A DNA stretch of 12,752 nt, taken from positions 1-12,752 of the forward strand of contig JAFYRH010000119.1 in NCBI GenBank assembly GCA_017559555.1, in the 5' to 3' direction. Source of the DNA: Clostridia bacterium (GTDB lineage Bacteria > Bacillota > Clostridia > Oscillospirales > CAG-272). Shown piece by piece: positions 6,881-12,752 of this stretch. The notes under the pieces were generated by a model. It was not told the origin of the DNA and searched no databases. It was given only the letters and a program-made list of their open reading frames with translations. How positions within the stretch are numbered: position 1 is the stretch's first letter; every line of letters starts with the position of its first letter. The position numbers were made by a program, and so were the translations under genes.

Positions 6881-8182
6881 TTATTTGAATTCTTCGCTGA
6901 TTTTGCGGAACCAATCGAGCACGGCAGGTTCACTCTCGGGCGACGCCTCGGGAATGTTATACCAATGTGCGGCACCTGCCACCTCATATCCGCCAAAGGC
7001 GAACTCCTCAACGGGGGCAAGATAACCCTCAGTCATATTGGAATATCCGCACACGTATATCGTTTCGCGTGCAAATCCAACCTTTGCGAACATTTCTTCG
7101 AGTTTGTTGCCCGTGAGGGTCAAGAGCTCAAAGGGAACAAACAAGAATACGCATTCTTTGCCGATAGAGAGTGCTTGGAGGGGAACATGCAGGGCAAAGT
7201 CCTCACCGTCCTCAATCATCTTTGCCATATGGCGGTACCACTGCAGTTGACGCAGAACAAAATGCTTTTGAATATCATCGGGGGAGATGGCACAGTAAGC
7301 TTCGGATTGACGTGCGATCTCCTCTTTGATGGTCGCGAGATCGGTCATTTCTTTCATTGGGATGCGGACGATTTCGTAGTGTCGGTTTAACTCTCCTGCA
7401 AGGGCTTTTCCTTGCGGTGCATTGGCTGAAAACTGTGCAACGGGTATCGATAATTCGCTTCCCAAACGTGTGATCATCTCATCGATAGGGAGTTTGAGAT
7501 AGAGTTGGGGATTGATATCGGCACCGCGACCTTGCAAGAAGAGGTAGGGAACCTCGTCGGTGGAAAGTTTATTGAGCTCTGCCAACCAGTCGGCGGAAAT
7601 CGAATATGCGGTATTGACAACGGCGTGGCAAGCGGCGGATGTGATGACACCGCGGAGTTTGCCGTTCTCGTCGTGAAAAGCGACTGCGCGAATGGAGCGA
7701 TCGATGGGGTCGCGTCCTTCTCGGCGGTTATGGCTTGTTTGCAGTGTTTCGGGCAAAATGGCAAAGGATGCGCTCACGGGGCAGGCACGTTCGATGGTGC
7801 GGAGAGCCGCACGACCGCAAACCTCGCCCATCCACGCAAAATAGTCGGTGTCGATGGGGAGCTCATCTAAAATTCCGGAAGCGGGAGCGGCGTGTGTGTG
7901 AATACAAGAGAGTGCCATATCCTCACGCGCAACGCCCGTCAAGTCGCTGATTTGCGAGGTGACCAAGCGGTAGGTGTCCTCGCGCAAACCGATGATGTCA
8001 AGTGAGAAGAGCAAAAAGATTTTATCACCTTGGGCCATGGCGCACACCTTTGCGTGCAGGTCGTCGCGCACACCCTCAGTAGCAGGGGAAAGGCGAAAAC
8101 CGTAGCCGTCGAGGTAGGTGTATTCGGGGTGGTGGGGAGTAATGATGGCATCGGCAAAGCCGAGACGAAGTGTGTTTTGCAT
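6881..8182 (-). CDS. Neutral/alkaline ceramidase N-terminal family protein (putative metal-dependent amidohydrolase)
   Basis: The product has 433 residues and no signal peptide, so it is probably cytoplasmic, unlike secreted bacterial ceramidases, and lacks their extra C-terminal domain. Motifs in order match the PF04734-type fold: LGFADAIITP (7-16), LDIIGL (61-66), HTH at 95-97, HNRR at 151-154, ACHAVV with His186, ISADW (195-199), FLQGRGADINP (215-225), PFELL with Glu352, CGYSN (Tyr380) and GGYE (397-400). By analogy with Pseudomonas ceramidase, a His of the HTH motif, His186, Glu352 and a C-terminal Tyr are candidate zinc ligands. Many Firmicutes carry such short homologues with unknown substrates. 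The ATG at 8182 was chosen for its AAGGAG 8 nt upstream; an ATG at 8239 lacks an RBS and overlaps the promoter. It diverges from a sugar kinase operon, suggesting an N-acyl amino-sugar or related substrate (inference). Confidence 0.8.
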   Translation of the reverse strand: MQNTLRLGFADAIITPHHPEYTYLDGYGFRLSPATEGVRDDLHAKVCAMAQGDKIFLLFSLDIIGLREDTYRLVTSQISDLTGVAREDMALSCIHTHAAPASGILDELPIDTDYFAWMGEVCGRAALRTIERACPVSASFAILPETLQTSHNRREGRDPIDRSIRAVAFHDENGKLRGVITSAACHAVVNTAYSISADWLAELNKLSTDEVPYLFLQGRGADINPQLYLKLPIDEMITRLGSELSIPVAQFSANAPQGKALAGELNRHYEIVRIPMKEMTDLATIKEEIARQSEAYCAISPDDIQKHFVLRQLQWYRHMAKMIEDGEDFALHVPLQALSIGKECVFLFVPFELLTLTGNKLEEMFAKVGFARETIYVCGYSNMTEGYLAPVEEFAFGGYEVAGAAHWYNIPEASPESEPAVLDWFRKISEEFK

Positions 8183-8190
8183 ATTGTTTT

Positions 8191-8196
8191 CTCCTT
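8191..8196 (-). promoter_or_regulatory. Ribosome binding site of the ceramidase-like gene
   Basis: On the - strand this reads AAGGAG, 8 nt before the ATG at 8182. It decides the start against the in-frame ATG 57 nt upstream. Confidence 0.85.
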
Positions 8197-8230
8197 TTCG
8201 TTTCGGAGTGGATTTTCGTTTTCTAACCAC

Positions 8231-8259
8231 ATTATACAAAATCGAACACCAAAAGTCAA
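8231..8259 (-). promoter_or_regulatory. Sigma-A-type promoter of the ceramidase-like gene
   Basis: On the - strand there is a -35 TTGACT (8259-8254), a 17-nt spacer and a perfect -10 TATAAT (8236-8231). The expected transcript start near 8224 leaves a leader of about 40 nt before the ATG at 8182. Confidence 0.82.
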
Positions 8260-8298
8260 CACCCGAACGTAATTTTGGAAAGAAAAAAGAATACGAAC
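8243..8298 (+). repeat. Three CGAAC direct repeats between divergent promoters
   Basis: CGAAC occurs at 8243-8247, 8264-8268 and 8294-8298, spaced by 21 and 30 bp, close to two and three helical turns. The first copy lies in the spacer of the - strand promoter. The outer copies share longer similarity (CGAACACCAAAA and CGAACATCAAAA). They are candidate binding sites for a regulator acting on both promoters; a 5-bp core can also recur by chance. Confidence 0.35.
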
Positions 8299-8308
8299 AT
8301 CAAAAAAG

Positions 8309-8320
8309 ACAAAATTCTGT
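8309..8320. promoter_or_regulatory. Imperfect palindrome upstream of the kinase promoter
   Basis: ACAAAATTCTGT is a 12-bp palindrome with one mismatched pair, ending 20 bp before the + strand -35 box. It could be an operator half of the divergent control region, but the local AT-richness makes chance similarity plausible. Confidence 0.25.
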
Positions 8321-8340
8321 TTCTTTTCATCATTTTTTCG

Positions 8341-8369
8341 TTGACAGAAAGCCAAAAATCATATATAAT
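8341..8369 (+). promoter_or_regulatory. Consensus sigma-A promoter of the kinase/SIS/aminotransferase operon
   Basis: A perfect TTGACA (8341-8346), a 17-nt spacer and a perfect TATAAT (8364-8369). Transcription should start near 8376, giving a leader of about 26 nt that contains the RBS. A full-consensus core promoter is uncommon and suggests either strong expression or control by a repressor. Confidence 0.92.
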
Positions 8370-8388
8370 AAAAGGAGAAAATTCCATC

Positions 8389-8394
8389 AAGGAG
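8389..8394 (+). promoter_or_regulatory. Ribosome binding site of the kinase gene
   Basis: AAGGAG lies 7 nt before the ATG at 8402. A second AAGGAG at 8372-8377 has no start codon at a useful distance. Confidence 0.85.
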
Positions 8395-8401
8395 ACAGAA
8401 A

Positions 8402-9313
8402 ATGGAACAGCGTTATTTTGTGGGCATTGACGGCGGTGGAACCAAAACCGCGCTGGTTGCCGGCACGGCTGAGGGGGATGTGTTTTCCTCGGCGGTGTGC
8501 GGCCCTCTCAATTACAATTTTATAGGTCTTGATGCCGCGCTGAAGAACCTCTGCGATGGTATTGCGGCACTTGCGCTTCCCGTGGGGAGTGTTGCTGCCG
8601 TTGGCATTGGCGACCCCTCTATCGATGACGAATCCGAGAGCCCCATGGCAAAAGAATTTGCGACACGCGCGCAAGAGCTTTTGGGTGTTCCTGTGTACGT
8701 TCGCAGTGACGCGTATATGACACTTTTTGCACTTACGGGTGGCAAAAAGTCGGGTGTTCTTATCATTTCGGGCACGGGTTCGATGACGATAGGTGAGGAT
8801 GATGCCCAAAAGATATCGGTTGTTGGCGGTTGGGGCAGACTCACGGGCGACGAGGGCAGTGGCTACTACATTGGCAAAGAGGGTATTTGTGCCGCTCTGC
8901 GTGCCGCTGACGGTGTTGCTCCCGAGACCGCATTGACAGATGCGGCACTCGCACATTTCGGTGTGTGTGCTCCGCGTGATTTGATTTCTGTTTTTTACGG
9001 CGAGGATGAAGTGGACGTTGCCGCCTTTTCCCGCTGTGTGGCAGAATGTGCCGCCAATGGCGACAAGGTCTCAAAAGATATTCTTCTCGATGCTGCCGCG
9101 CATCTTTCGCGCTATGCATCTGTTCTGCTTGAAAAATGCAATGCCGATCTGCTGGGCGTTTGGGGCAGCGTGCTTTGCAAAAACAACACCGTGCGTCAAG
9201 CATTTGAGGCAGGTGTGAGAGAAAGATTCCCAAGCGTTACCATTTGTGAGCCCGACAAGAGTGCCGAGCTTGCCGCCGCTCTTTATGCGGTTAAACAAGA
9301 AAAAGGAGAGTGA
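8402..9313 (+). CDS. BadF/BadG/BcrA/BcrD-type ATPase, N-acetylglucosamine kinase-like
   Basis: The 303-residue ASKHA-fold kinase is of normal length for NAGK-like proteins. It has the phosphate-1 motif DGGGTKT (10-16), a probable catalytic Asp103 in RSDAYM, phosphate-2 SGTGS (123-127), and the hallmark GWGRLTGDEGSGYYIG (143-158) that shapes the sugar and ATP site. A weaker adenosine-type motif lies near LLGVWGSVL, about 30 residues before an SAELAAALYA helix. Predicted reaction: ATP-dependent phosphorylation of an amino sugar such as GlcNAc or a glucosamine derivative in the cytoplasm; the exact sugar is not readable. It is the first gene after the consensus promoter at 8341-8369. Its stop is directly followed by the ATG of the SIS gene, which points to co-expression. 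Related BadF ATPases act as reductase activators, but the cysteine ligands expected of those are not evident. Confidence 0.88.
   Translation: MEQRYFVGIDGGGTKTALVAGTAEGDVFSSAVCGPLNYNFIGLDAALKNLCDGIAALALPVGSVAAVGIGDPSIDDESESPMAKEFATRAQELLGVPVYVRSDAYMTLFALTGGKKSGVLIISGTGSMTIGEDDAQKISVVGGWGRLTGDEGSGYYIGKEGICAALRAADGVAPETALTDAALAHFGVCAPRDLISVFYGEDEVDVAAFSRCVAECAANGDKVSKDILLDAAAHLSRYASVLLEKCNADLLGVWGSVLCKNNTVRQAFEAGVRERFPSVTICEPDKSAELAAALYAVKQEKGE
9303..9308 (+). promoter_or_regulatory. Ribosome binding site of the SIS gene
   Basis: AAGGAG lies 5 nt before the ATG at 9314 and 11 nt before the in-frame ATG at 9320. Either start is possible; the difference is two residues. Confidence 0.7.
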
Positions 9314-10054
9314 ATGCAAATGAACTCTGCACAACAATATATCAGTGAAATCAAGCGCCTTATTGAGGCGGTTGAGGGTACACAAACCGAAAACATCGAA
9401 AAAGCCGCATCTCTGATTGCGGATGCGCTTGAAAACGGCGGATACGTTTTTACGTTCGGTACGGGACATTCGCACATTCTTGCCGAAGAAATCTTCTACC
9501 GTGCCGGCGGCTTGGTTCGTGTTTGTCCTATTCTTGAGGATTCTTTGATGCTTCACCGTGCGGCGGCGGCAAGCAGTCAGCTGGAGCGCGTTACAGGCTT
9601 GGCATCGGTGCTCCTCGACGACGTGGATGCCGTTAAAGAGGGCGGTGTGATGTTCCTATTCTCCAACTCGGGTTGCAACACCGTTGCGGTAGAAATGGCA
9701 GAGGAAGCACGCGCACGCGGACTCAAAACCGTTTGTATCACCAACCTCACACACGCGGCGCGTTCCCGTTCCCGTCATCCCGAGGGCAAAAAGCTTTGCG
9801 AGGTATGCGACGTTGTTATCGATAACATGGGTTGCTATGGCGATGCCGCCATCAACGTGGGCGGTGCCGTTACGGGCGCTACTTCAACCGTTATCGGTTC
9901 TATGATCTTGCAGGCGGCGGTTTGTCGCGGCATTGAAATCGCGCAAGAGCGCGGAACTTCCCCCGAGGTTTTCCAATCTGCCAACACCGTTGGCGGTGAC
10001 GAAGCAAACGAAAAATACATCAAGCACTACAAAGCATTTATCCGTTCGCTTTAA
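9314..10054 (+). CDS. SIS-domain protein, UPF0309 family
   Basis: This 246-residue protein closely follows the UPF0309 pattern from end to end: helical N-terminus, LIADALENGG (34-43), GTGHSH (49-54), EEIFYRAGG (58-66), SNSG (117-120), RHPEGKKL (154-161), VVIDN (167-171), QSAN and GGDE (221-229). SIS domains bind phosphorylated sugars and occur in phosphosugar isomerases, MurQ etherases and regulators. UPF0309 members lack an HTH, and this one does too, so an enzyme role is more likely than a transcription factor. Its start touches the kinase stop, so it probably acts on the kinase product as isomerase, epimerase or lyase; this is inference. A gap of 30 nt with a good RBS leads to the aminotransferase gene. 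Confidence 0.88.
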   Translation: MQMNSAQQYISEIKRLIEAVEGTQTENIEKAASLIADALENGGYVFTFGTGHSHILAEEIFYRAGGLVRVCPILEDSLMLHRAAAASSQLERVTGLASVLLDDVDAVKEGGVMFLFSNSGCNTVAVEMAEEARARGLKTVCITNLTHAARSRSRHPEGKKLCEVCDVVIDNMGCYGDAAINVGGAVTGATSTVIGSMILQAAVCRGIEIAQERGTSPEVFQSANTVGGDEANEKYIKHYKAFIRSL

Positions 10055-10071
10055 GCGATCCATCATACATA

Positions 10072-10077
10072 AAGGAG
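10072..10077 (+). promoter_or_regulatory. Ribosome binding site of the aminotransferase gene
   Basis: AAGGAG lies 7 nt before the ATG at 10085, in the 30-nt gap after the SIS gene. No promoter or terminator is seen in this gap. Confidence 0.8.
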
Positions 10078-10084
10078 AAATATT

Positions 10085-11281
10085 ATGCTTGCAATTCACG
10101 GCGGCACGCCGGTACTCAAAAAGAATATGCCTGCTTGGCCGCAGGTAACCGATATTGACCGCGAAATGTTGAGAGATACACTTCTCTCGGGTAATTACAA
10201 CAGCGGTAAACTTCGCAAGGAATTTGAAACCGCATTTGCAAAGGATTGCGGTGTGGCACATTGCTTTGCAGTTGCCAACGGTACCGTATCCTTGGAGCTT
10301 TTGCTTCGCGGCTTTGGCATTGGCAAGGGTGATGAGGTTATCCTGCCTCCTTACACCTTTATCGCAACGCTTTCTTCTATCGTTTTTGCAGGGGCTACTC
10401 CCGTGTTTGCCGACATTGACGATAGCAACTATCTCATCTCTCCCGCATCGGTTGAGGAGAAGATCACCGATAAAACGCGCGCCATCGTTGCGGTTGCGGT
10501 TGGCGGTTGTCCCCCCGATCTGGATGCTCTCGAAGACATTGCAAAACGTCACGGCATCAAGTTTATTGTAGATGCCGCACAAGGCGTAGGAGCCGAATGG
10601 AAAGGAAAGAGCATTTGCGCGTATGGAGATGCGGCTTCTATCTCCTGCCAAAACTCCAAAAACTTGACAAGTGGCGAGGGCGGTATCATTACAACAAACG
10701 ATGACGTCCTTGCAAAAAATCTCGAATATATGCTCTCCGGCGGCAAGGACGGTGACAAATTTGTCAGCGTGGCGCAAGACCACCGCATTACCGAATTGCA
10801 AGCATCGATTCTGCTTTCCCAATACAGCAAGCTTGCGCGCGAGGTCGTTTTGCGCGATAAGAATGCCGCATACCTTGCAGGCAGAATCAAGGGTCTTGGT
10901 TTTGTGGAACATCTTGCTTACGATGAACGTATTACAACACACGCATACCATTTGTTCCTGATGCGATTCAAAAAGGAAGAGCTCGCAAAGAAGGGCATTA
11001 CGCGCGACCAATTTATCAAAGCTTTGGTTGCCGAGGGTGTACCGATTTGTTCGGGCTATGCACCCCTTTACACCTTCCCCTGCGTAACATCTCGCGATAC
11101 CGCGCGCATGATTGGAACAAATATTGACGTTACCCCTCTTCCCGTATGCGACAATGCATCGTTTGCGGAAGGCTCTTGGATGGGTCAAGCGGTTCTGCTT
11201 TCTGACAGAGCAACACTCGATGCCATTGTAGATGCCATTATCAAGGTGTGGGAACACGCCGAAGAACTCAAAAACGTGTAA
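10085..11281 (+). CDS. DegT/DnrJ/EryC1/StrS family PLP-dependent aminotransferase
   Basis: The 398-residue protein is full length for this family. The N-terminus has the IHGGTPV and PAWP signature common in the branch annotated as scyllo-inosose/AHBA-synthase-like. NGTVSLELLL (65-74) and LPPYTFIAT (87-95) shape the cofactor site. Asp163 in VDAAQG should contact the pyridine nitrogen, and Lys192 in QNSKNLTSGEGG is the expected Schiff-base lysine. DHRITELQASILL marks the end of the large domain, and a C-terminal small domain follows. Reaction class: transfer of an amino group, usually from Glu or Gln, to a keto-sugar, ketocyclitol or related ketone. Operon partners (kinase, SIS protein) favour an amino-sugar or aminocyclitol substrate. 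The canonical NHGR motif after the large domain is replaced here by LSGGKDGD, which could mean altered partner or substrate contacts. Confidence 0.9.
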   Translation: MLAIHGGTPVLKKNMPAWPQVTDIDREMLRDTLLSGNYNSGKLRKEFETAFAKDCGVAHCFAVANGTVSLELLLRGFGIGKGDEVILPPYTFIATLSSIVFAGATPVFADIDDSNYLISPASVEEKITDKTRAIVAVAVGGCPPDLDALEDIAKRHGIKFIVDAAQGVGAEWKGKSICAYGDAASISCQNSKNLTSGEGGIITTNDDVLAKNLEYMLSGGKDGDKFVSVAQDHRITELQASILLSQYSKLAREVVLRDKNAAYLAGRIKGLGFVEHLAYDERITTHAYHLFLMRFKKEELAKKGITRDQFIKALVAEGVPICSGYAPLYTFPCVTSRDTARMIGTNIDVTPLPVCDNASFAEGSWMGQAVLLSDRATLDAIVDAIIKVWEHAEELKNV

Positions 11282-11286
11282 GGAGG
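11280..11286 (+). promoter_or_regulatory. Ribosome binding site deciding the start of the short DegT paralogue
   Basis: AAGGAGG overlaps the stop of the upstream aminotransferase and lies 8 nt before the ATG at 11295. It rules out the in-frame ATG at 11232, which lies inside the upstream gene. Confidence 0.88.
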
Positions 11287-11294
11287 ACGAAAAT

Positions 11295-12128
11295 ATGGAA
11301 ATGCAAAAAAGATTGATCGAAACCGAACTTTCCGTCCTTGAGAGCGGTGTTTGGGGTACCATAGGTGGCTATTCTGTTTCTGCCGCAAAGGCACTTGCCG
11401 AATATAGCGGTGCCAATTACGGACTCCTCTGCCACAGCTACGACGCGGCATACGAGGCAGTTCTGCGCCATTTTGGTGCGCGCTTTGACGAGAGCCAAAC
11501 ATCCGATGCAACCGTTGTTTGCGAGGTCTCGGCTCCTGCCGATTCTCTCGTTGCCGTTTGCGTGGGGTCTACCCCTGTTTTCACCGATGTATGTGAAACC
11601 TGCGGTATGATGCGCCCCAAAAATCTCGAAGCTTTCTTGCAGAGCATCGAGCTGCCTATTCGCGCAGTTGTGCTCGATTATTTGGTTGGCAGAAAAGAAG
11701 ATTACAAGCTCTCTCGCGTGCAAGAAATTTGCCGCGAAAAGAAGATTCCTCTCATTCTCAACGTAGGCGGTTACATCGGTGCGCGCCATGAGGGCAAGCC
11801 CTTGACCGACTATTGCGATGCCGCTATTTTTACCTTGGGTAAGGGTTCCGCCATCGACGTTGGTATGAGTGGTCTTGTTTTGACAAATGATATGGGTATC
11901 TTCCAAGGTGCGTTTGCTTACCACAACTGCGGCCGCGGTTTTGGTGAGGGAGCATCCCTTGTAATGAACGATATCGTAGGTGGCGACCTGCGTGTTACCG
12001 AGTGGACTGCCGCTGCTGCGCAGATCATTTTGGAGGAGGGCGCACTTGCAACTCCCACACCGATGGTGCAAGAAAAAATGAAAGGACAACCTGTTTTTGA
12101 CACCCCGTACGTGAAAAAACAGCAGTAA
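11295..12128 (+). CDS. Short, degenerate DegT/DnrJ/EryC1/StrS paralogue lacking the PLP lysine
   Basis: The product has 277 residues. From about 150 to 199 it aligns without gaps to the upstream aminotransferase at a constant offset of 7: IPLILNVGGYIGARHEGK matches IKFIVDAAQGVGAEWKGK, and SGLVLTND matches GGIITTND. In this alignment the pyridine-binding Asp163 becomes Asn156 and the Schiff-base Lys192 becomes Ser185; the nearest lysine, Lys183, is two residues off. It keeps HNCGRG (210-215) and a RVTEWTAAAAQ large-domain end, but stops there, so about 130 residues of C-terminal domain are missing, as are about 24 N-terminal residues. The frame is intact with a strong RBS, 13 nt after the paralogue, so it is probably expressed and not a decaying remnant. 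Likely a non-catalytic partner or regulator of the active enzyme, or a PLP-independent binding protein. Confidence 0.8.
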   Translation: MEMQKRLIETELSVLESGVWGTIGGYSVSAAKALAEYSGANYGLLCHSYDAAYEAVLRHFGARFDESQTSDATVVCEVSAPADSLVAVCVGSTPVFTDVCETCGMMRPKNLEAFLQSIELPIRAVVLDYLVGRKEDYKLSRVQEICREKKIPLILNVGGYIGARHEGKPLTDYCDAAIFTLGKGSAIDVGMSGLVLTNDMGIFQGAFAYHNCGRGFGEGASLVMNDIVGGDLRVTEWTAAAAQIILEEGALATPTPMVQEKMKGQPVFDTPYVKKQQ

Positions 12129-12139
12129 ATCAAAAGCAA

Positions 12140-12146
12140 AAGGAGG
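12140..12146 (+). promoter_or_regulatory. Ribosome binding site deciding a GTG start
   Basis: AAGGAGG lies 8 nt before the GTG at 12155, the best of three in-frame candidates: TTG at 12152 (5 nt) and ATG at 12170 (23 nt, too far). Confidence 0.8.
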
Positions 12147-12154
12147 TTCCTTTG

Positions 12155-12752
12155 GTGAAATTTGATTGGATGAAATTAAAAGAGCAATCCAAAAGATATA
12201 TCGGTCACAACGCGCTTGTGCTTTTGTGCGGCATTTTGTCACTGGTCTTTTTGGTGCTTGCGGTTGTGGCTGTGTTTGGAACCAAGCATAACGAAGGCAT
12301 TGCCGTAAAAGAGGCGTTTGACGTTTCGTCGGCACCTTTGGATGCCGATGGCAAAAGTTTTATTGCTCAGCTGAGCGGTTACATCATCAATTACGAGGAT
12401 AAAAAAGCAGAGGTTGAAAGTCTTATTGTAGTGGTTGGTGACGGTCGCGAACGCGAAGAAATTACGCTTGACGCTATGACGCTTTATCCACGTCTTGCAG
12501 AAGAGATTCGATATGAGTGGCAAACGAGCTTTGCATTCAACCGTATTCATTCGGTGTCGGTTGTGGTTGACGGTCAGCGTCAATTGCTTGCCAACAATAC
12601 CGTAGAGTGGGAATTTAACCCCAATGTCATCCTTTATGCGGTGCTTTGTGCGTTTGCTTGCTTTGGCACGGTATTCGCCTTTAAAAAGCGTTACTACCGC
12701 TATCAAGAGGATTTGATTGCCGCACGCGAGGCGGAAGAATCCGTTGTCGAAC
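12155..12752 (+). CDS. Two-TM membrane protein of unknown function (3' end cut by window)
   Basis: The frame is open from the GTG at 12155 to the window end, 199 codons visible with no stop. After a basic, amphipathic N-terminus (1-19) there is a strong hydrophobic helix (about 20-42), an acidic and beta-rich extracytoplasmic segment of about 110 residues (43-155), and a second helix (about 157-176). A basic FKKRYYRYQEDL region and a charged, probably helical cytoplasmic tail (DLIAAREAEE) follow and run off the edge. I recognise no family. The layout, with outer sensor-like domain and cytoplasmic coil, would suit a membrane sensor, scaffold or complex subunit, but this cannot be decided without the rest. 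It follows the DegT paralogue by 26 nt and is probably in the same operon. The low-quality open frame on the opposite strand here is a shadow. Confidence 0.75.
   Translation, partial: MKFDWMKLKEQSKRYIGHNALVLLCGILSLVFLVLAVVAVFGTKHNEGIAVKEAFDVSSAPLDADGKSFIAQLSGYIINYEDKKAEVESLIVVVGDGREREEITLDAMTLYPRLAEEIRYEWQTSFAFNRIHSVSVVVDGQRQLLANNTVEWEFNPNVILYAVLCAFACFGTVFAFKKRYYRYQEDLIAAREAEESVVE

Noticed and set aside
6800..7390. Open frame on the + strand opposite the 3' half of the ceramidase-like gene
   Set aside because: It runs through the terminator hairpin, has no family resemblance, and lies opposite a gene with clear conserved motifs.
8191..8208. CTCC/GGAG hairpin that might hide the RBS of the ceramidase-like gene
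   Set aside because: Only 4 bp of stem around a 10-nt loop; too weak to call a regulatory structure.
11232..11294. Longer start of the short DegT paralogue, overlapping the upstream gene
   Set aside because: The extension is out of frame with the upstream gene and shows no homology. A strong RBS at 11280-11286 fits the ATG at 11295.
9884..11362. 492-codon open frame on the - strand opposite the aminotransferase
   Set aside because: It is long but Cys/Arg/Asn-rich with no recognisable domain, and it overlaps two genes with strong family motifs and RBSs on the + strand.
11295..12128. Short DegT gene as a simple pseudogene
   Set aside because: The frame is intact over 277 codons with a strong RBS, tight operon spacing and retained fold motifs. 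The lost residues and missing C-terminus are better explained by a changed function, although decay cannot be excluded.
11268..12335. 355-codon open frame on the - strand
   Set aside because: It overlaps the short DegT paralogue and the two-TM gene, lacks an RBS and shows no domain; it is a shadow of the + strand genes.

Overview
The window suggests a Gram-positive, low-to-mid GC Firmicute, most likely an uncultured gut-type clostridium. This inference rests on strong AAGGAG(G) ribosome binding sites, a consensus TTGACA-17-TATAAT promoter, a lipoprotein with a Firmicute-style Ig-like domain and Thr/Pro/Glu stalk, and the families present. No rRNA, tRNA, CRISPR array, transposase, integrase or phage gene was seen. 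The window starts inside one gene and ends inside another.

Region 1 (2-4157, + strand) is a tightly packed three-gene membrane operon. The first gene fuses a YwaF/TMEM164-like integral membrane domain to an ABC ATPase. The second is a 574-residue ABC permease that looks internally duplicated; it overlaps the first gene by 4 nt (ATGA). The third is a small membrane-anchored protein overlapping the second by 1 nt (TAATG). Together they look like an exporter of unknown substrate with an accessory subunit.

Region 2 (4158-6880) carries one large surface lipoprotein: lipobox, Ig-like domain, 11 tandem 8-residue TTPEETEP-type units, then a long beta-rich region resembling a parallel beta-helix. It ends at a perfect 14-bp hairpin that also serves the convergent gene on the other side.

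Region 3 (6881-8182, - strand) is a cytoplasmic protein of the neutral ceramidase N-terminal family. It diverges from region 4 across a 219-bp spacer. That spacer holds two face-to-face sigma-A-type promoters, both with 17-bp spacers, and three CGAAC direct repeats.

Region 4 (8402 to the window end, + strand) is an apparent operon: a BadF/NAGK-type sugar kinase, a UPF0309 SIS-domain protein, a DegT/DnrJ/EryC1/StrS aminotransferase, a shorter DegT relative that has lost the PLP lysine and aspartate, and a two-TM membrane protein cut by the window edge. Kinase, SIS protein and aminotransferase, with a divergently transcribed possible amidohydrolase, suggest an uncharacterised amino-sugar or aminocyclitol pathway. 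The substrate cannot be read from the sequence. The clearest oddities are the active/degenerate aminotransferase pair and the YwaF-ABC fusion.
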